Origin: Lachnospiraceae bacterium
Lineage (GTDB): Bacteria > Bacillota > Clostridia > Lachnospirales > Lachnospiraceae
NCBI GenBank assembly: GCA_009774375.1
Contig: VSNO01000114.1
Coordinates: 1 to 15,586 of the forward strand
DNA: 15,586 bases
Direction of reading: 5' to 3'
Shown here: positions 1-7,423 of the stretch, piece after piece
Position numbering within the stretch: position 1 is the first letter of the stretch
Layout: each line of letters starts with the position of its first letter
Notes under the pieces: model-generated
What the model was told of the DNA's origin: nothing
Database searches by the model: none
The model's input: the letters and a program-made list of their open reading frames with translations, nothing else
Made by a program: the position numbers and the translations under genes

Positions 1-2
1 GC

Positions 3-113
3 GATTTATATGGAAAGGTTTTGAATCTGTATTTGTCTGATAAAAATGCAAAGATATCAGACGAGTTGAGAAATGATTATAAACGCTTGGCTGCGATACA
101 GAGCAGGCTTTAA
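3..113 (+). CDS. C-terminal end of an upstream gene (candidate rdrA)
   Basis: An open frame enters from the left edge and stops with TAA at 111-113. It encodes 36 residues ending in LAAIQSRL. The piece is hydrophilic and helical-looking, with no recognisable motif. It lies on the same strand as the RdrB-like gene and ends 26 bases before that gene's preferred start, so the two are probably one operon. In known RADAR loci the ATPase gene rdrA precedes rdrB. Assigning this fragment to rdrA rests only on that order; the sequence visible here cannot confirm it. Confidence 0.55.
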   Translation, partial: DLYGKVLNLYLSDKNAKISDELRNDYKRLAAIQSRL

Positions 114-139
114 AAGAATATGTAATGAGGGGATGCAGG

Positions 140-2629
140 ATGGATACCGAACGAGGAAACATGGAAATATTGTTTCAAAAAATACCGTATTACTGTATAT
201 CTGAAAATCATGACTACAAAACGGTAAACAGGCAATTGTATTTACAGTATGCCAAGGATGTGTTCAGCTTCAATTCGGAAGACGAGATAAGGAATAAATA
301 CATATATCTTGAACAGATGGTAAAGAAAGGCAATGTGTTCTCCACGATTTTAGATTTTGCCAAAAAGGTTCTGGTCTATGATGGAAATGAAGTAAAATGC
401 AAAATTGATGAAATGCTACGCTGGAGGGAGATTTCTTTTCAACTGGGGCAGGATTTATTTACATGTGCTTTTCTGGCTGACAATGATGTGGGGAGTGGAT
501 TTGCTTCAGAATATTTTGCATGGGTCCCCATTATACGAAGTAATGATATGAGGCTGCATAATATACTGAAAAAAGGCATAGCAGATAATCATTTTCATTT
601 AAATGGTTCAACAAAAATATTTGAACTTAACTGGATCTGTCTGATGAATATTATAGAGAACAGGCGGCATGATTTTAAAAAAATTCCTGATACATTGCAG
701 ATGCGGCGTAGGGATATCATTGGTATCAGAAAACAAAATATTACATTGTATGAAGAGTGCCAGGAAGCAGCATTTTATAGAATTGCTCTTTTTGCACATA
801 TCAAAGAAGATGGATACTTGATGAAAAGGACAAAAAAGATATATAGCTGGATGACCAAAGGACTGGACATTAAAGCAATGCTTTCTCATATTCAGGATAT
901 TATCACACTGGCGAAGCATATATATGGAGCAGTAGTAGATGAGAAACATATTTTAGACTATGCCTTTGAAAAAAACATGTATTTAAAAAATAATAATGAC
1001 TGTCGCCTTCTCTCGGGCGAACGGAAATTATTGTACGAATGTTTTAAGGCAGTAATAACAGGACAGTTTGATGATACAATAAGTAACATTTTTTACAGAT
1101 ACATATCTATCAGGACACAATTCAGGGGAGAACTGATTCAGGTAAACAGACAGGTTGGATTTGCAAATTTCAGTAATTATGAAGTGCGGAAAGAAGCATT
1201 TATCGAAGGAATACATATGTATGAGAAAGAACTGGTTCGGCTGGCTGTAAATGAATCGTTGTCAAAAGACTATATGGTGTCTTTGGAAGCCCGGATATGC
1301 CCGAGTGAAACTCCTTCAAAATTGTATAAGAAAATTGACAGGAGTATAGGATTTGTGGATGAAAATAACCATGATAAGCTCATATATATTCTGCATTTCC
1401 CTAAAAAGGAGGATGTTGCTTTTCAAGACAGCAGCCCCAGACATTATAAGTTGCGGAACTCTGTCAGAGTAAAGTCAGAAAGTATAGCGAAACTATTGAT
1501 GAGTGGAACAAACGTAAACAAATACATCAAGGGAATTGATGCATGTGCAAATGAGATTAACTGCAGACCGGAAGTTTTTGCACAGAGTTTTCGGTATTTG
1601 TCAGATATTATGTTTGAGAGTGAGGATGTCAATAATAATCGGATCCAGAAGATTATGACGAAACTTCATACCACATATCATGTGGGAGAAGATTTTTTGG
1701 ATATCGTGGATGGAATCAGGGCGGTTGATGAAGTGCTGCTTTTCTGCGGACTGGGCAGAGGGAGCAGAATCGGTCATGGTCTTGCTCTTGGAGTTGATCC
1801 CTATACATATTACTGCTATAAGGGAAAAACACTGGCGATGGAAAAGCAGAGGGTACTTGATAATATTGTCTGGCTTTTATGCAGGGCAGATGAATGTGGC
1901 ATTCATGTTGATAAAAGCCTGAGAACGGAATTGGAGGGTACATTTTACGGGTTATATAAAGAGCTTTATCATCATGTTATAGGCCATGATATATCCATGT
2001 TGGAATACTATCAGAGCTGGAAACTGAGAGGAGACAAGCCGGAGTTGTATTTGCTGTTTTCAGATGATATTGAGCAAACGGTTAAAATAAATGATAATGC
2101 AGCGGTCAAATACGAGAGATATGGGTTTGATCATCAAATAAAAGATATTGACAATTTAAGGAAGATAGATGATATAAGAAAAATATACCATGCATATCAT
2201 TTTGATAAAAAAGTTAGGGAATGTGGAAATGAAATAATCATTCAAAAAGTAGACAGAAGATATGCTGATGTGGTGAAACAGCTTCAGGACAGCATGATTC
2301 ATCAACTGGTTATGAACGGTATAGGCATAGAAACAAATCCATCATCAAATTATCTTATAGGAACGATCATGAAATATGATGAACACCCTATATTAAGATT
2401 TAACTCAAGAAAACTGGGAAGTCCGGAAAAAGATATGTCTTTAAGTGTGTCAGTTAATACAGATGATCAGGGAGTGTTTGATACATTACTGGAAAATGAG
2501 TATGCACTTATGACACTGGCATTAAAAAAAGCAAAGGACGAACATGGACAGTACAGATACGATATTGAAGATATTTATGAATGGATTGATTATGTTAGAA
2601 GTATGGGGATTGAGCAAACTTTTAGATAA
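140..2629 (+). CDS. rdrB: RdrB-like adenosine deaminase of a RADAR anti-phage system
   Basis: This is a predicted cytosolic Zn-dependent adenosine deaminase. In characterised RADAR systems RdrB works with the ATPase RdrA and converts adenosine in RNA and/or adenine nucleotides to inosine during phage infection. An upstream in-frame ATG at 125 (834 residues) lacks a ribosome site. ATG 140 (829 residues) has GAGGGG at 127-132, so it is preferred. Numbering from ATG 125, the ADA signatures appear in order: HFHLNGS at 156-162 (metal ligands H156, H158), HVGED at 519-523 (metal His and catalytic Glu522), RIGHG at 548-552, ETNPSSN at 736-742, and NTDD at 778-781 (metal and catalytic Asp). Ordinary ADA is ~340 residues. 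Here ~360 residues separate the first two motifs and ~150 precede the first, as expected of RdrB. Base composition is clearly more AT-rich than the downstream genes, consistent with transfer. The ADA fold is near certain; membership in RADAR is inferred from length, layout and the preceding gene. Confidence 0.78.
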   Translation: MDTERGNMEILFQKIPYYCISENHDYKTVNRQLYLQYAKDVFSFNSEDEIRNKYIYLEQMVKKGNVFSTILDFAKKVLVYDGNEVKCKIDEMLRWREISFQLGQDLFTCAFLADNDVGSGFASEYFAWVPIIRSNDMRLHNILKKGIADNHFHLNGSTKIFELNWICLMNIIENRRHDFKKIPDTLQMRRRDIIGIRKQNITLYEECQEAAFYRIALFAHIKEDGYLMKRTKKIYSWMTKGLDIKAMLSHIQDIITLAKHIYGAVVDEKHILDYAFEKNMYLKNNNDCRLLSGERKLLYECFKAVITGQFDDTISNIFYRYISIRTQFRGELIQVNRQVGFANFSNYEVRKEAFIEGIHMYEKELVRLAVNESLSKDYMVSLEARICPSETPSKLYKKIDRSIGFVDENNHDKLIYILHFPKKEDVAFQDSSPRHYKLRNSVRVKSESIAKLLMSGTNVNKYIKGIDACANEINCRPEVFAQSFRYLSDIMFESEDVNNNRIQKIMTKLHTTYHVGEDFLDIVDGIRAVDEVLLFCGLGRGSRIGHGLALGVDPYTYYCYKGKTLAMEKQRVLDNIVWLLCRADECGIHVDKSLRTELEGTFYGLYKELYHHVIGHDISMLEYYQSWKLRGDKPELYLLFSDDIEQTVKINDNAAVKYERYGFDHQIKDIDNLRKIDDIRKIYHAYHFDKKVRECGNEIIIQKVDRRYADVVKQLQDSMIHQLVMNGIGIETNPSSNYLIGTIMKYDEHPILRFNSRKLGSPEKDMSLSVSVNTDDQGVFDTLLENEYALMTLALKKAKDEHGQYRYDIEDIYEWIDYVRSMGIEQTFR

Positions 2630-2634
2630 AGTAA

Positions 2635-2718
2635 AAAAGTTTGTTTGATTCTATTTTACCGAATATGGATGCCATACGAAAGATAGTGGAAGAAGATTTA
2701 AGCAATGAGAGCGGATAA
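2635..2718 (+). pseudogene. Short coding remnant downstream of rdrB-like gene
   Basis: An open stretch between stops encodes 27 residues beginning KSLFDSILPN and ending EEDLSNESG. The only ATG (2665) would give 17 residues and has no clear ribosome site. The amphipathic, acidic ending looks like the tail of a real protein rather than random sequence. It is probably a leftover of a mobile-element gene, but the family is not recognised. It could also be chance. Confidence 0.3.
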
Positions 2719-2725
2719 TTTCTAA

Positions 2726-2908
2726 GGAAAGAACCAAAGGTGGGTTGACAATGAGGATCATCCGGAGGTTCGGATACAGCTGTACCGCTATGATGGAAAC
2801 AGCTGCATTGCAGCGGTGGACGGGGAGCCGGTGGCATTTACAGCGAGGAGCAGCGTGGTCAATCTGATCGAGGCAGTCCATGCGGTTGTATTGGATCCGC
2901 TCCACTGA
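2726..2908 (+). pseudogene. C-terminal remnant of a mobile-element-type protein
   Basis: A frame open from just after a TAA at 2723 to a TGA at 2906-2908 encodes 60 residues without a usable start. The central part, with VRIQLYRYDGN, CIAAVDGEPVAF and VVNLIEAVHAVVL, has the regular strand-strand-helix pattern of a folded domain. It resembles C-terminal segments of proteins carried on Firmicutes integrative and conjugative elements; this is recollection of the style of such proteins, not a verified match. The GC-rich codons differ from the AT-rich rdrB-like gene immediately upstream. The missing start and N terminus indicate a broken gene. Confidence 0.45.
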
Positions 2909-2977
2909 GTGTCACAAGTAAGAACACAGCCGGAGCATTCATTATGAGGCAGGAAAAGACTGTGGAACGCATATACA

Positions 2978-3021
2978 AGGCGCATGGAGTGTATAGCTTA
3001 CGATCCATGCGCCTGTGTTTT
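2978..3021. terminator. Hairpin between accessory region and glgA
   Basis: Perfect 11-bp arms AGGCGCATGGA (2978-2988) and TCCATGCGCCT (3004-3014) flank a 15-base loop. On the plus strand the stem is followed by GTGTTTT, a weak U tract, so it could end transcription from the rdrB side. On the minus strand it lies 31 bases past the glgA stop but lacks a U run. It may act in both directions. Confidence 0.5.
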
Positions 3022-3045
3022 GGCAAGAGTCCTGATGACTGATCT

Positions 3046-4749
3046 TTATCGGGTCAGGTCCAGATACAGGTCTTTATATTGTTTTGCAGAATTATCCCAG
3101 GACAGATTCTTATCCATATCTCTTTGAACCATCTCATCCCAGCACCAGCGGTTTAAGAAATACAGGCTTTTCGCCCTGTTAATGGCATCCAGCAGCAGGC
3201 CGGCATCGTAGCGGTCAAAGGTAAAACCATTTCCCATATTGGAGAACATGTTATACGGTTCTACGGTATCTTTCAGGCCGCCAGTCTCACGGACGATCGG
3301 TATCGTGCCATAATGCATGGCGATCAGCTGTGTCAGCCCGCAAGGCTCAAACTGGGAAGGCACCAGCAGGGCATCTGCCCCCGCATAGATCCGGTGAGCC
3401 CGCGTCTCGTCGTACATGATATTGGAACATACATTTCCCTTGTAAGCATATTCATAATACCGGAAGGAATCCTCATATCTGCTATCCCCGGATCCAAGTA
3501 CGACAACCTGTGTGTGCTCATCCATGATCTGTGTCATGATAGAATTGACCAGATCCAGTCCTTTCTGGTCTGTCAGGCGGGAGATCAGGCCGATTACAAA
3601 CTTGTGGTCATCCTGGGCCAGTCCGAGTTCTTCCTGCAGTCTGCGCTTGTTTTCCTTTTTCTTTTCCAGCACATTGGTGATATCATAGTTTACGTACAGC
3701 CTGTCATCCGTAAAGGAGTTCCAGATATCATAGTCGATACCGTTGACAATGCCTCGCAGCTTATTGGAATGATATCTCAGATGGGCGTCCAGTGTCTCGC
3801 CGTAGTATGAATTCTGGATCTCCCCTGCATATGTATTGCTGACCGTCGTAATGATATTTGTATAGGTAAGACCGCCTTTTAACATATTGGCGTCTTCATA
3901 GCCTGTCTTCAGGGCATCTTTGTTAAATACATAATCCGGCAGTCCGGACCAGTAGCGGATCGTAGGAATATTGTAGATGCCCTGGAACCGCAGGTTGTGG
4001 ATCGTCAGGATCGTTTTTGCGGAGGTAAGCTTTGTATCCACGAACTTGATCCTCAGATACACAGGAACCAGCGCCGCCTGCCAGTCATGGCAGTGAATGA
4101 TATCAGGGATCCAGTCCATATAGTTCAGTGCCGCCAGCGCTGCTTTTGAGAAGTAGCAGTATTTCGGAATGTCATCGATCAGATTCGTGTATGGATTTCC
4201 GGTGGTAAAAAATTCTTCATTGTCAATGAAATCATACACGACACCGTCCCAGACATATTCCATGATCCCCACATAAAATGATCTGCCGTCGGCGCACAGA
4301 TCCATCTGGAAGGATCCCTTGTATACCATTTTCTCCTGATATTCCTGGGGGATACATTTGTAGCACGGAAGGATCACTTTCACATCGCAGTTCTGTTTGA
4401 TCAGCGCTTTCGGGAGGGCGTACATAACGTCGCCCAGACCGCCGGTCTTTACAAATGGATAACATTCTGAACCGATAAATGCGACACTTCTTCTGGGTGT
4501 CGTGTACACCTCTGGCACTGGCTCTTCCGGTATAGTCTCTTCGACGGCCTCGGCTTTTAAGGGCTCCTTCCTGGGCTCTTTTACAGCTTTGGTTTTTTGG
4601 GCGTTCTCTGTGCTGGCAGTTTTGGCCGGGCTCTCTTCTACAGACTGATCTTCAGATTCTGCATTGACTGCCGTCGACAGAGTCTTTTCCTTTTGGGTAG
4701 GTTTGACCGTTTTATTCTTTTTCGTATTTGTAGTTTTTCTTTTTGTCAT
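3046..4749 (-). CDS. glgA: Glycogen synthase (GT5, ADP-glucose type)
   Basis: The enzyme transfers glucose from ADP-glucose to the non-reducing end of alpha-1,4-glucan in the cytosol, building glycogen. The 567-residue product has the GT5 hallmarks: KTGGLGD at 101-107 (ADP-glucose binding loop), HCHDWQ at 219-224, SRLTDQKG at 390-397, and a C-terminal nucleotide-sugar region with EPCGLTQ at 468-474 and RETGGL at 487-492. Bacterial GlgA is usually ~480 residues. The excess is a head of ~85 residues rich in Lys, Glu, Thr, Ala and Pro that is probably disordered. The start is supported by GGAGG seven bases before the ATG. No other glg gene is adjacent, so it seems to be transcribed alone from a promoter at 4953-4981. 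Confidence 0.95.
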   Translation of the reverse strand: MTKRKTTNTKKNKTVKPTQKEKTLSTAVNAESEDQSVEESPAKTASTENAQKTKAVKEPRKEPLKAEAVEETIPEEPVPEVYTTPRRSVAFIGSECYPFVKTGGLGDVMYALPKALIKQNCDVKVILPCYKCIPQEYQEKMVYKGSFQMDLCADGRSFYVGIMEYVWDGVVYDFIDNEEFFTTGNPYTNLIDDIPKYCYFSKAALAALNYMDWIPDIIHCHDWQAALVPVYLRIKFVDTKLTSAKTILTIHNLRFQGIYNIPTIRYWSGLPDYVFNKDALKTGYEDANMLKGGLTYTNIITTVSNTYAGEIQNSYYGETLDAHLRYHSNKLRGIVNGIDYDIWNSFTDDRLYVNYDITNVLEKKKENKRRLQEELGLAQDDHKFVIGLISRLTDQKGLDLVNSIMTQIMDEHTQVVVLGSGDSRYEDSFRYYEYAYKGNVCSNIMYDETRAHRIYAGADALLVPSQFEPCGLTQLIAMHYGTIPIVRETGGLKDTVEPYNMFSNMGNGFTFDRYDAGLLLDAINRAKSLYFLNRWCWDEMVQRDMDKNLSWDNSAKQYKDLYLDLTR

Positions 4750-4952
4750 CCGACACCTCCAAAATTAATAATTTGTGCGGTCTTGGTTATCCCGCGTTGT
4801 TTTTTAATAAGCAGTATACCTGCCAATTATTCAATATCAATATTCGGTCATCCATTCATGCTTCCTCGCCAATGTATCAATTTTCAAAAACGTACCGCTT
4901 GGGGATGCATTGGCAGCAGATAAGACAATGGTGATGAACAAGCTTTTATTCT

Positions 4953-4981
4953 ATTATAATATAAGTTGGAAATATACGCAA
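4953..4981 (-). promoter_or_regulatory. Sigma-A-type promoter for glgA
   Basis: On the minus strand TTGCGT (plus positions 4976-4981) and a perfect TATAAT (4953-4958) are separated by exactly 17 bases. Transcription would begin near 4946, leaving a leader of about 200 nt before glgA. Within that leader CCAATGCATC (complement of 4904-4913) can pair with GATACATTGG (complement of 4869-4878) with one mismatch. No known riboswitch was recognised there. Confidence 0.75.
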
Positions 4982-4996
4982 TGGGTATTGAAAAGA

Positions 4997-5013
4997 TAGA
5001 TTCCGGGAATCTA
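4997..5013. promoter_or_regulatory. Inverted repeat upstream of glgA promoter
   Basis: TAGATTCC-G-GGAATCTA is a perfect 8-bp inverted repeat around one base. It is centred roughly 60 bases upstream of the predicted glgA start of transcription. That position suits an activator or other regulator of glgA, but the binding protein is unknown. Confidence 0.4.
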
Positions 5014-5106
5014 ACAGGTTGTTACAGTTCACAGGTCTGCTTGACATAAAGAAACCGGTGGTTTAGTGTATATCAGAAATGAACGGAAAAAGCGAATCCG
5101 GGGAAA

Positions 5107-5205
5107 ATGCAGGGACTGTCGGAGGAGCTTGCGAAACTGCCAGGCTGGGCGGAAACCTGCAGACAGCGCGAGGAGGCGGCAAAGGCGGTAGTGTTGGAAA
5201 CATGA
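5107..5205 (+). pseudogene. Possible small coding remnant
   Basis: An ATG-started frame of 32 residues (MQGLSEELAKLPGWAET..., ending VVLET) sits in otherwise non-coding DNA. Its GC-rich codons and helical pattern look gene-derived, but there is no convincing ribosome site. A TTGACA at 5041-5046 with a weak -10 (TAGTGT, 5064-5069) lies upstream. I see nothing else in the stretch between the glgA promoter and the vapB promoter. Confidence 0.2.
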
Positions 5206-5236
5206 AAGGTTTTGAGTTTATAAACTTATGTCAGCT

Positions 5237-5265
5237 TTGACTTAGTATATATCGTGGTATATACT
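5237..5265 (+). promoter_or_regulatory. vapB promoter
   Basis: TTGACT (5237-5242), a 17-base spacer and TATACT (5260-5265) form a near-consensus sigma-A promoter immediately before the antitoxin gene. Transcription would begin near 5272, just ahead of the AAGGAGG ribosome site at 5274-5280. The leader would therefore be very short. Confidence 0.8.
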
Positions 5266-5267
5266 AA
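5242..5267. promoter_or_regulatory. Operator-like inverted repeat over the vapB promoter
   Basis: Perfect 10-bp arms TTAGTATATA (5242-5251) and TATATACTAA (5258-5267) flank the 6-base centre TCGTGG. The repeat covers the whole spacer and the -10 box. VapB antitoxins bind such repeats at their own promoters, so this is probably the autoregulation site. Confidence 0.75.
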
Positions 5268-5289
5268 AACCATAAGGAGGTATGCGGAT

Positions 5290-5520
5290 ATGATGACGGC
5301 AAAATTGTTTGAAAATGGAAGGAGCCAGGCAGTCAGGCTTCCAAAAGAATGCAGGTTCAGCGGTGGCGAAGTGGCGGTAAACAAGATTGGTGATATTGTC
5401 ATACTGATGCCGAAGGATAACAAATGGTCAGGACTTTTAAGCAGTCTGAATCTATTCTCCGAGGATTTTATGAGTGATGGCCGTGGGGAAAATATTTTGC
5501 AGGAGCGGGATGGATTATGA
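5290..5520 (+). CDS. vapB: VapB-type antitoxin (AbrB/SpoVT fold)
   Basis: This DNA-binding antitoxin normally neutralises a VapC ribonuclease and represses its own operon. The 76-residue product begins MMTAKLFENGRSQAVRLPKE, the standard swapped-hairpin AbrB-type N terminus with the NGRSQAVRLP signature (residues 9-18). GGEVAVNKIGDIVIL completes the fold, and an acidic C-terminal tail would wrap the toxin. AAGGAGG lies nine bases before ATG 5290. An in-frame GTG further upstream (5254) falls inside the operator and is unlikely. The stop codon overlaps the vapC ATG (ATGA at 5517-5520), as in coupled VapBC operons. The antitoxin looks intact, although its toxin is broken. Confidence 0.85.
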   Translation: MMTAKLFENGRSQAVRLPKECRFSGGEVAVNKIGDIVILMPKDNKWSGLLSSLNLFSEDFMSDGRGENILQERDGL

Positions 5521-5700
5521 AATTCATGTTGGACACAAATATCTGCATGCGGTGTCCCTGTTCCTTTCACCGCTCACCATTTTGGAGTTTCATGCGCATG
5601 CTGCGGAAGAATATGGTAAGATCAGGGCAGAGCTGGAAAGAGGAGGGACACCGATCGGCCCGATGGATATGCTGATAGCAGGACATGCCAGATCGGAAGG
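5517..5700 (+). pseudogene. vapC: Broken VapC toxin (PIN-domain ribonuclease)
   Basis: The frame from ATG 5517 gives MKFMLDTNIC, the classic start of VapC with its first catalytic Asp. After about 11 residues the match ends. In a different frame, 5550-5700 encodes PLTILEFHAHAAEEYGK, then RGGTPIGPMDMLIAGHARSEG, the C-terminal half of a PIN domain including the GTPIGPMDMLIA metal-binding segment. Compared with a usual ~130-residue VapC, roughly 65 internal residues are missing, including the second acidic residue, and the last ~20 residues are lost at the 3' join. No active nuclease can be made. Confidence 0.8.
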
Positions 5701-5712
5701 TGGACGGCGATC

Positions 5713-6378
5713 GTGCGGGACGCGGATGCACCAAAGGATCCGGATCAACTGTTAATAGGGGAGACGGTGTTTGTGCCGGAGTTTTTCTATATCCGCAAAG
5801 ACCCGTTTTCAAGGGGCGGCCTGCGCTCCGAGGGAAGTTTCCAGATTGAACAGCCAGACGGGTTTGCCTATTATTTTCTGAGCAGCGATGTGACGTATGC
5901 GTCATGGGAGGAAGAGAACCAGATCCATCGTCTGCCGGTAACGAATCCCGTGGGGGAAGATCCCTTCCGTGAACCGGCGGATTGGGAGGCGTTTCAGGCG
6001 GAGGCGGTCCGGTGCAGCGAAGAGCTTTGTCCGGGAAGGGTGTCGAACCTTACTTTTGAAAAGTATCATATGGAGGATGGCAGCGGCCTGTACGGTTACG
6101 CCTTCGAGTATGACACGGGGGAAGAGATCATAGAGTATGTGGATTTCTTCAGATTTGGCAAAGCCAATATGGCGGAAGTGATCGGCGTGCGTGAGCAGGA
6201 GCCGAACGATGTGCTGGTGAATACCGTCCGCTATGTGGCGGCCAGCTTTACTGATTACGGCGGCGAGCCGGGCATGGGCTGGGGCGGTGACACGGGTCCC
6301 AACGTGGGTGTGGATCAATGGGAGTATCCTTATCTTCACAACCTGTTTGAGGCGGCGAGGATGCAGTTTTCAGAATGA
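5713..6378 (+). CDS. Protein of unknown function, probably missing its N terminus
   Basis: The 221-residue frame uses GTG 5713 and ends at TGA 6378. I do not recognise the family. The product is acidic and rich in aromatic residues, with no membrane segment and no signal peptide in what remains. A gene-like frame continues upstream of the GTG (WTAIVRDADAPKDPDQLL), so the original start was further 5'. That DNA has been replaced by the vapC remnant near 5700. Features include YAFEYDTGEEI in the middle and a glycine-rich stretch PGMGWGGDTGPNVG near the end. It may be the C-terminal part of a larger extracytoplasmic protein. It converges on the AraC gene with only 28 bases between stops. Confidence 0.6.
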   Translation: MRDADAPKDPDQLLIGETVFVPEFFYIRKDPFSRGGLRSEGSFQIEQPDGFAYYFLSSDVTYASWEEENQIHRLPVTNPVGEDPFREPADWEAFQAEAVRCSEELCPGRVSNLTFEKYHMEDGSGLYGYAFEYDTGEEIIEYVDFFRFGKANMAEVIGVREQEPNDVLVNTVRYVAASFTDYGGEPGMGWGGDTGPNVGVDQWEYPYLHNLFEAARMQFSE

Positions 6379-6406
6379 AAGGGATTTCCAAACACGCTCT
6401 ACGGGC

Positions 6407-7279
6407 TTATATGCGGTTCTTCTCGCCGCGGGAAAACGTTTCGCGGTACAGGGTGGGGGTGACGCCCTCATAGCGTTTAAACAGGCGCATAAAATATTTC
6501 TCATCAGAAATGCCAACCAGCCCGCTGATCTCGGCAAGGGGAAGCTGGGGCATTGTGGTGAGAAATTTTTTTGCGGCCTGCATGCGCTGCCGGTTCAGGT
6601 ACTCGGTGATGGTATATCCGCTGTAACGCTTGAAGACGGCGGACAGATAGGACGGGTGGTAGCCAAATTTTTCGGCGATACTGCTGACAGATAGCGAAGT
6701 GTCGTAGTTGAGCTGCAGCCATTCCATAAGGTTCACGATGCCAAGGGGGATCTCCTGATCCTGCTGCATCATGTGATGGCGGAAGAAGCATTCGTTTGTC
6801 AGCTCGAGCAGCAGGGTACTCTGGGCATAGCTGCACTGCATGGCGGAAAAGTGGCCGAGCCGCTTTGAAAGGTTGAGCAGCTGTACAAAGAGAAGATTGA
6901 CCTGGCTGTTTGCGGAGAAAGTACCGGTCTCGGGAAGGATATAGCAGGGGGGATCATATATGAAAGCGGCGGTCTGCTGTTCATCGTATATGGCGGCGTC
7001 TTCGGAGCGGAGATAAAAGTGCGTCCAGTAAAAGGAAAGCTCCCCCTCGGATGGCTGCGTACCGAAATGGCATTCGCCCGGAAACAGGAGGACGAACTGG
7101 CCGGGGGCGAGATGGTAGCTCTGTGTGCCGGACTGGATGTGCAGCACACCCTTGATCACGGAGATCAGCTCATAGGAGTCCTGGGTGCGTTTCGGGTGCA
7201 GGAACTGGTCATCGTTTGTGAGATTGCCTGCGGCGGAAAAGGATACGGGCCGGGAAGCGTCGGATACAAGATACAACAT
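6407..7279 (-). CDS. AraC-family transcriptional regulator (cupin + HTH)
   Basis: This predicted cytosolic, sugar-responsive regulator has an N-terminal cupin-like ligand domain (about residues 20-100, with HLAPGQFVLLFPGECH) and a C-terminal pair of helix-turn-helix motifs (about 190-285). The first contains SVSSIAEKFGYHPSYLSAVF and the second ISGLVGISDEKYFMRLFKRY. The final YEGVTPTLYR is the usual AraC end motif. The 290-residue form starts at ATG 7279, with AGGTGG upstream at a long spacing. A GTG at 7294 would add five residues but leaves almost no room for a ribosome site. It is divergent from the GH127 gene, which is the most likely target. It probably activates that gene in response to an arabinose-containing ligand, but the ligand is inferred from context. 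Confidence 0.9.
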   Translation of the reverse strand: MLYLVSDASRPVSFSAAGNLTNDDQFLHPKRTQDSYELISVIKGVLHIQSGTQSYHLAPGQFVLLFPGECHFGTQPSEGELSFYWTHFYLRSEDAAIYDEQQTAAFIYDPPCYILPETGTFSANSQVNLLFVQLLNLSKRLGHFSAMQCSYAQSTLLLELTNECFFRHHMMQQDQEIPLGIVNLMEWLQLNYDTSLSVSSIAEKFGYHPSYLSAVFKRYSGYTITEYLNRQRMQAAKKFLTTMPQLPLAEISGLVGISDEKYFMRLFKRYEGVTPTLYRETFSRGEKNRI

Positions 7280-7332
7280 CTGGGATATGTCCACCTTTCA
7301 TTGAAAATTGTAGGTTGTGAAATCTAATAAAA

Positions 7333-7389
7333 ATGATATCATAATTTATGAAACGAGGCAATTTCTTCCGGCAAATATCTTGATATTTG
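7333..7389. promoter_or_regulatory. Operator-like palindromes in the AraC/GH127 divergent region
   Basis: The short divergent region holds two perfect palindromes: ATGATATCAT at 7333-7342, and CAAATATC-TT-GATATTTG at 7372-7389. The centres are about 43 bases apart, or four helical turns. No strong -35/-10 pair was found for either gene, which fits activator-dependent promoters. The AraC protein encoded next door is the candidate binder. Confidence 0.45.
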
Positions 7390-7423
7390 TGCACTTAAAT
7401 CATTTTTCAGATGGAGGACAGAG

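Noticed and set aside
5080..5240. 53-codon frame from ATG near 5080
   Set aside because: It is extremely Gly-rich low-quality sequence with no ribosome site and runs into the vapB promoter.
5254..5289. Upstream GTG start for the antitoxin gene
   Set aside because: It lies within the operator and -10 box, before the predicted start of transcription; AAGGAGG precedes ATG 5290.
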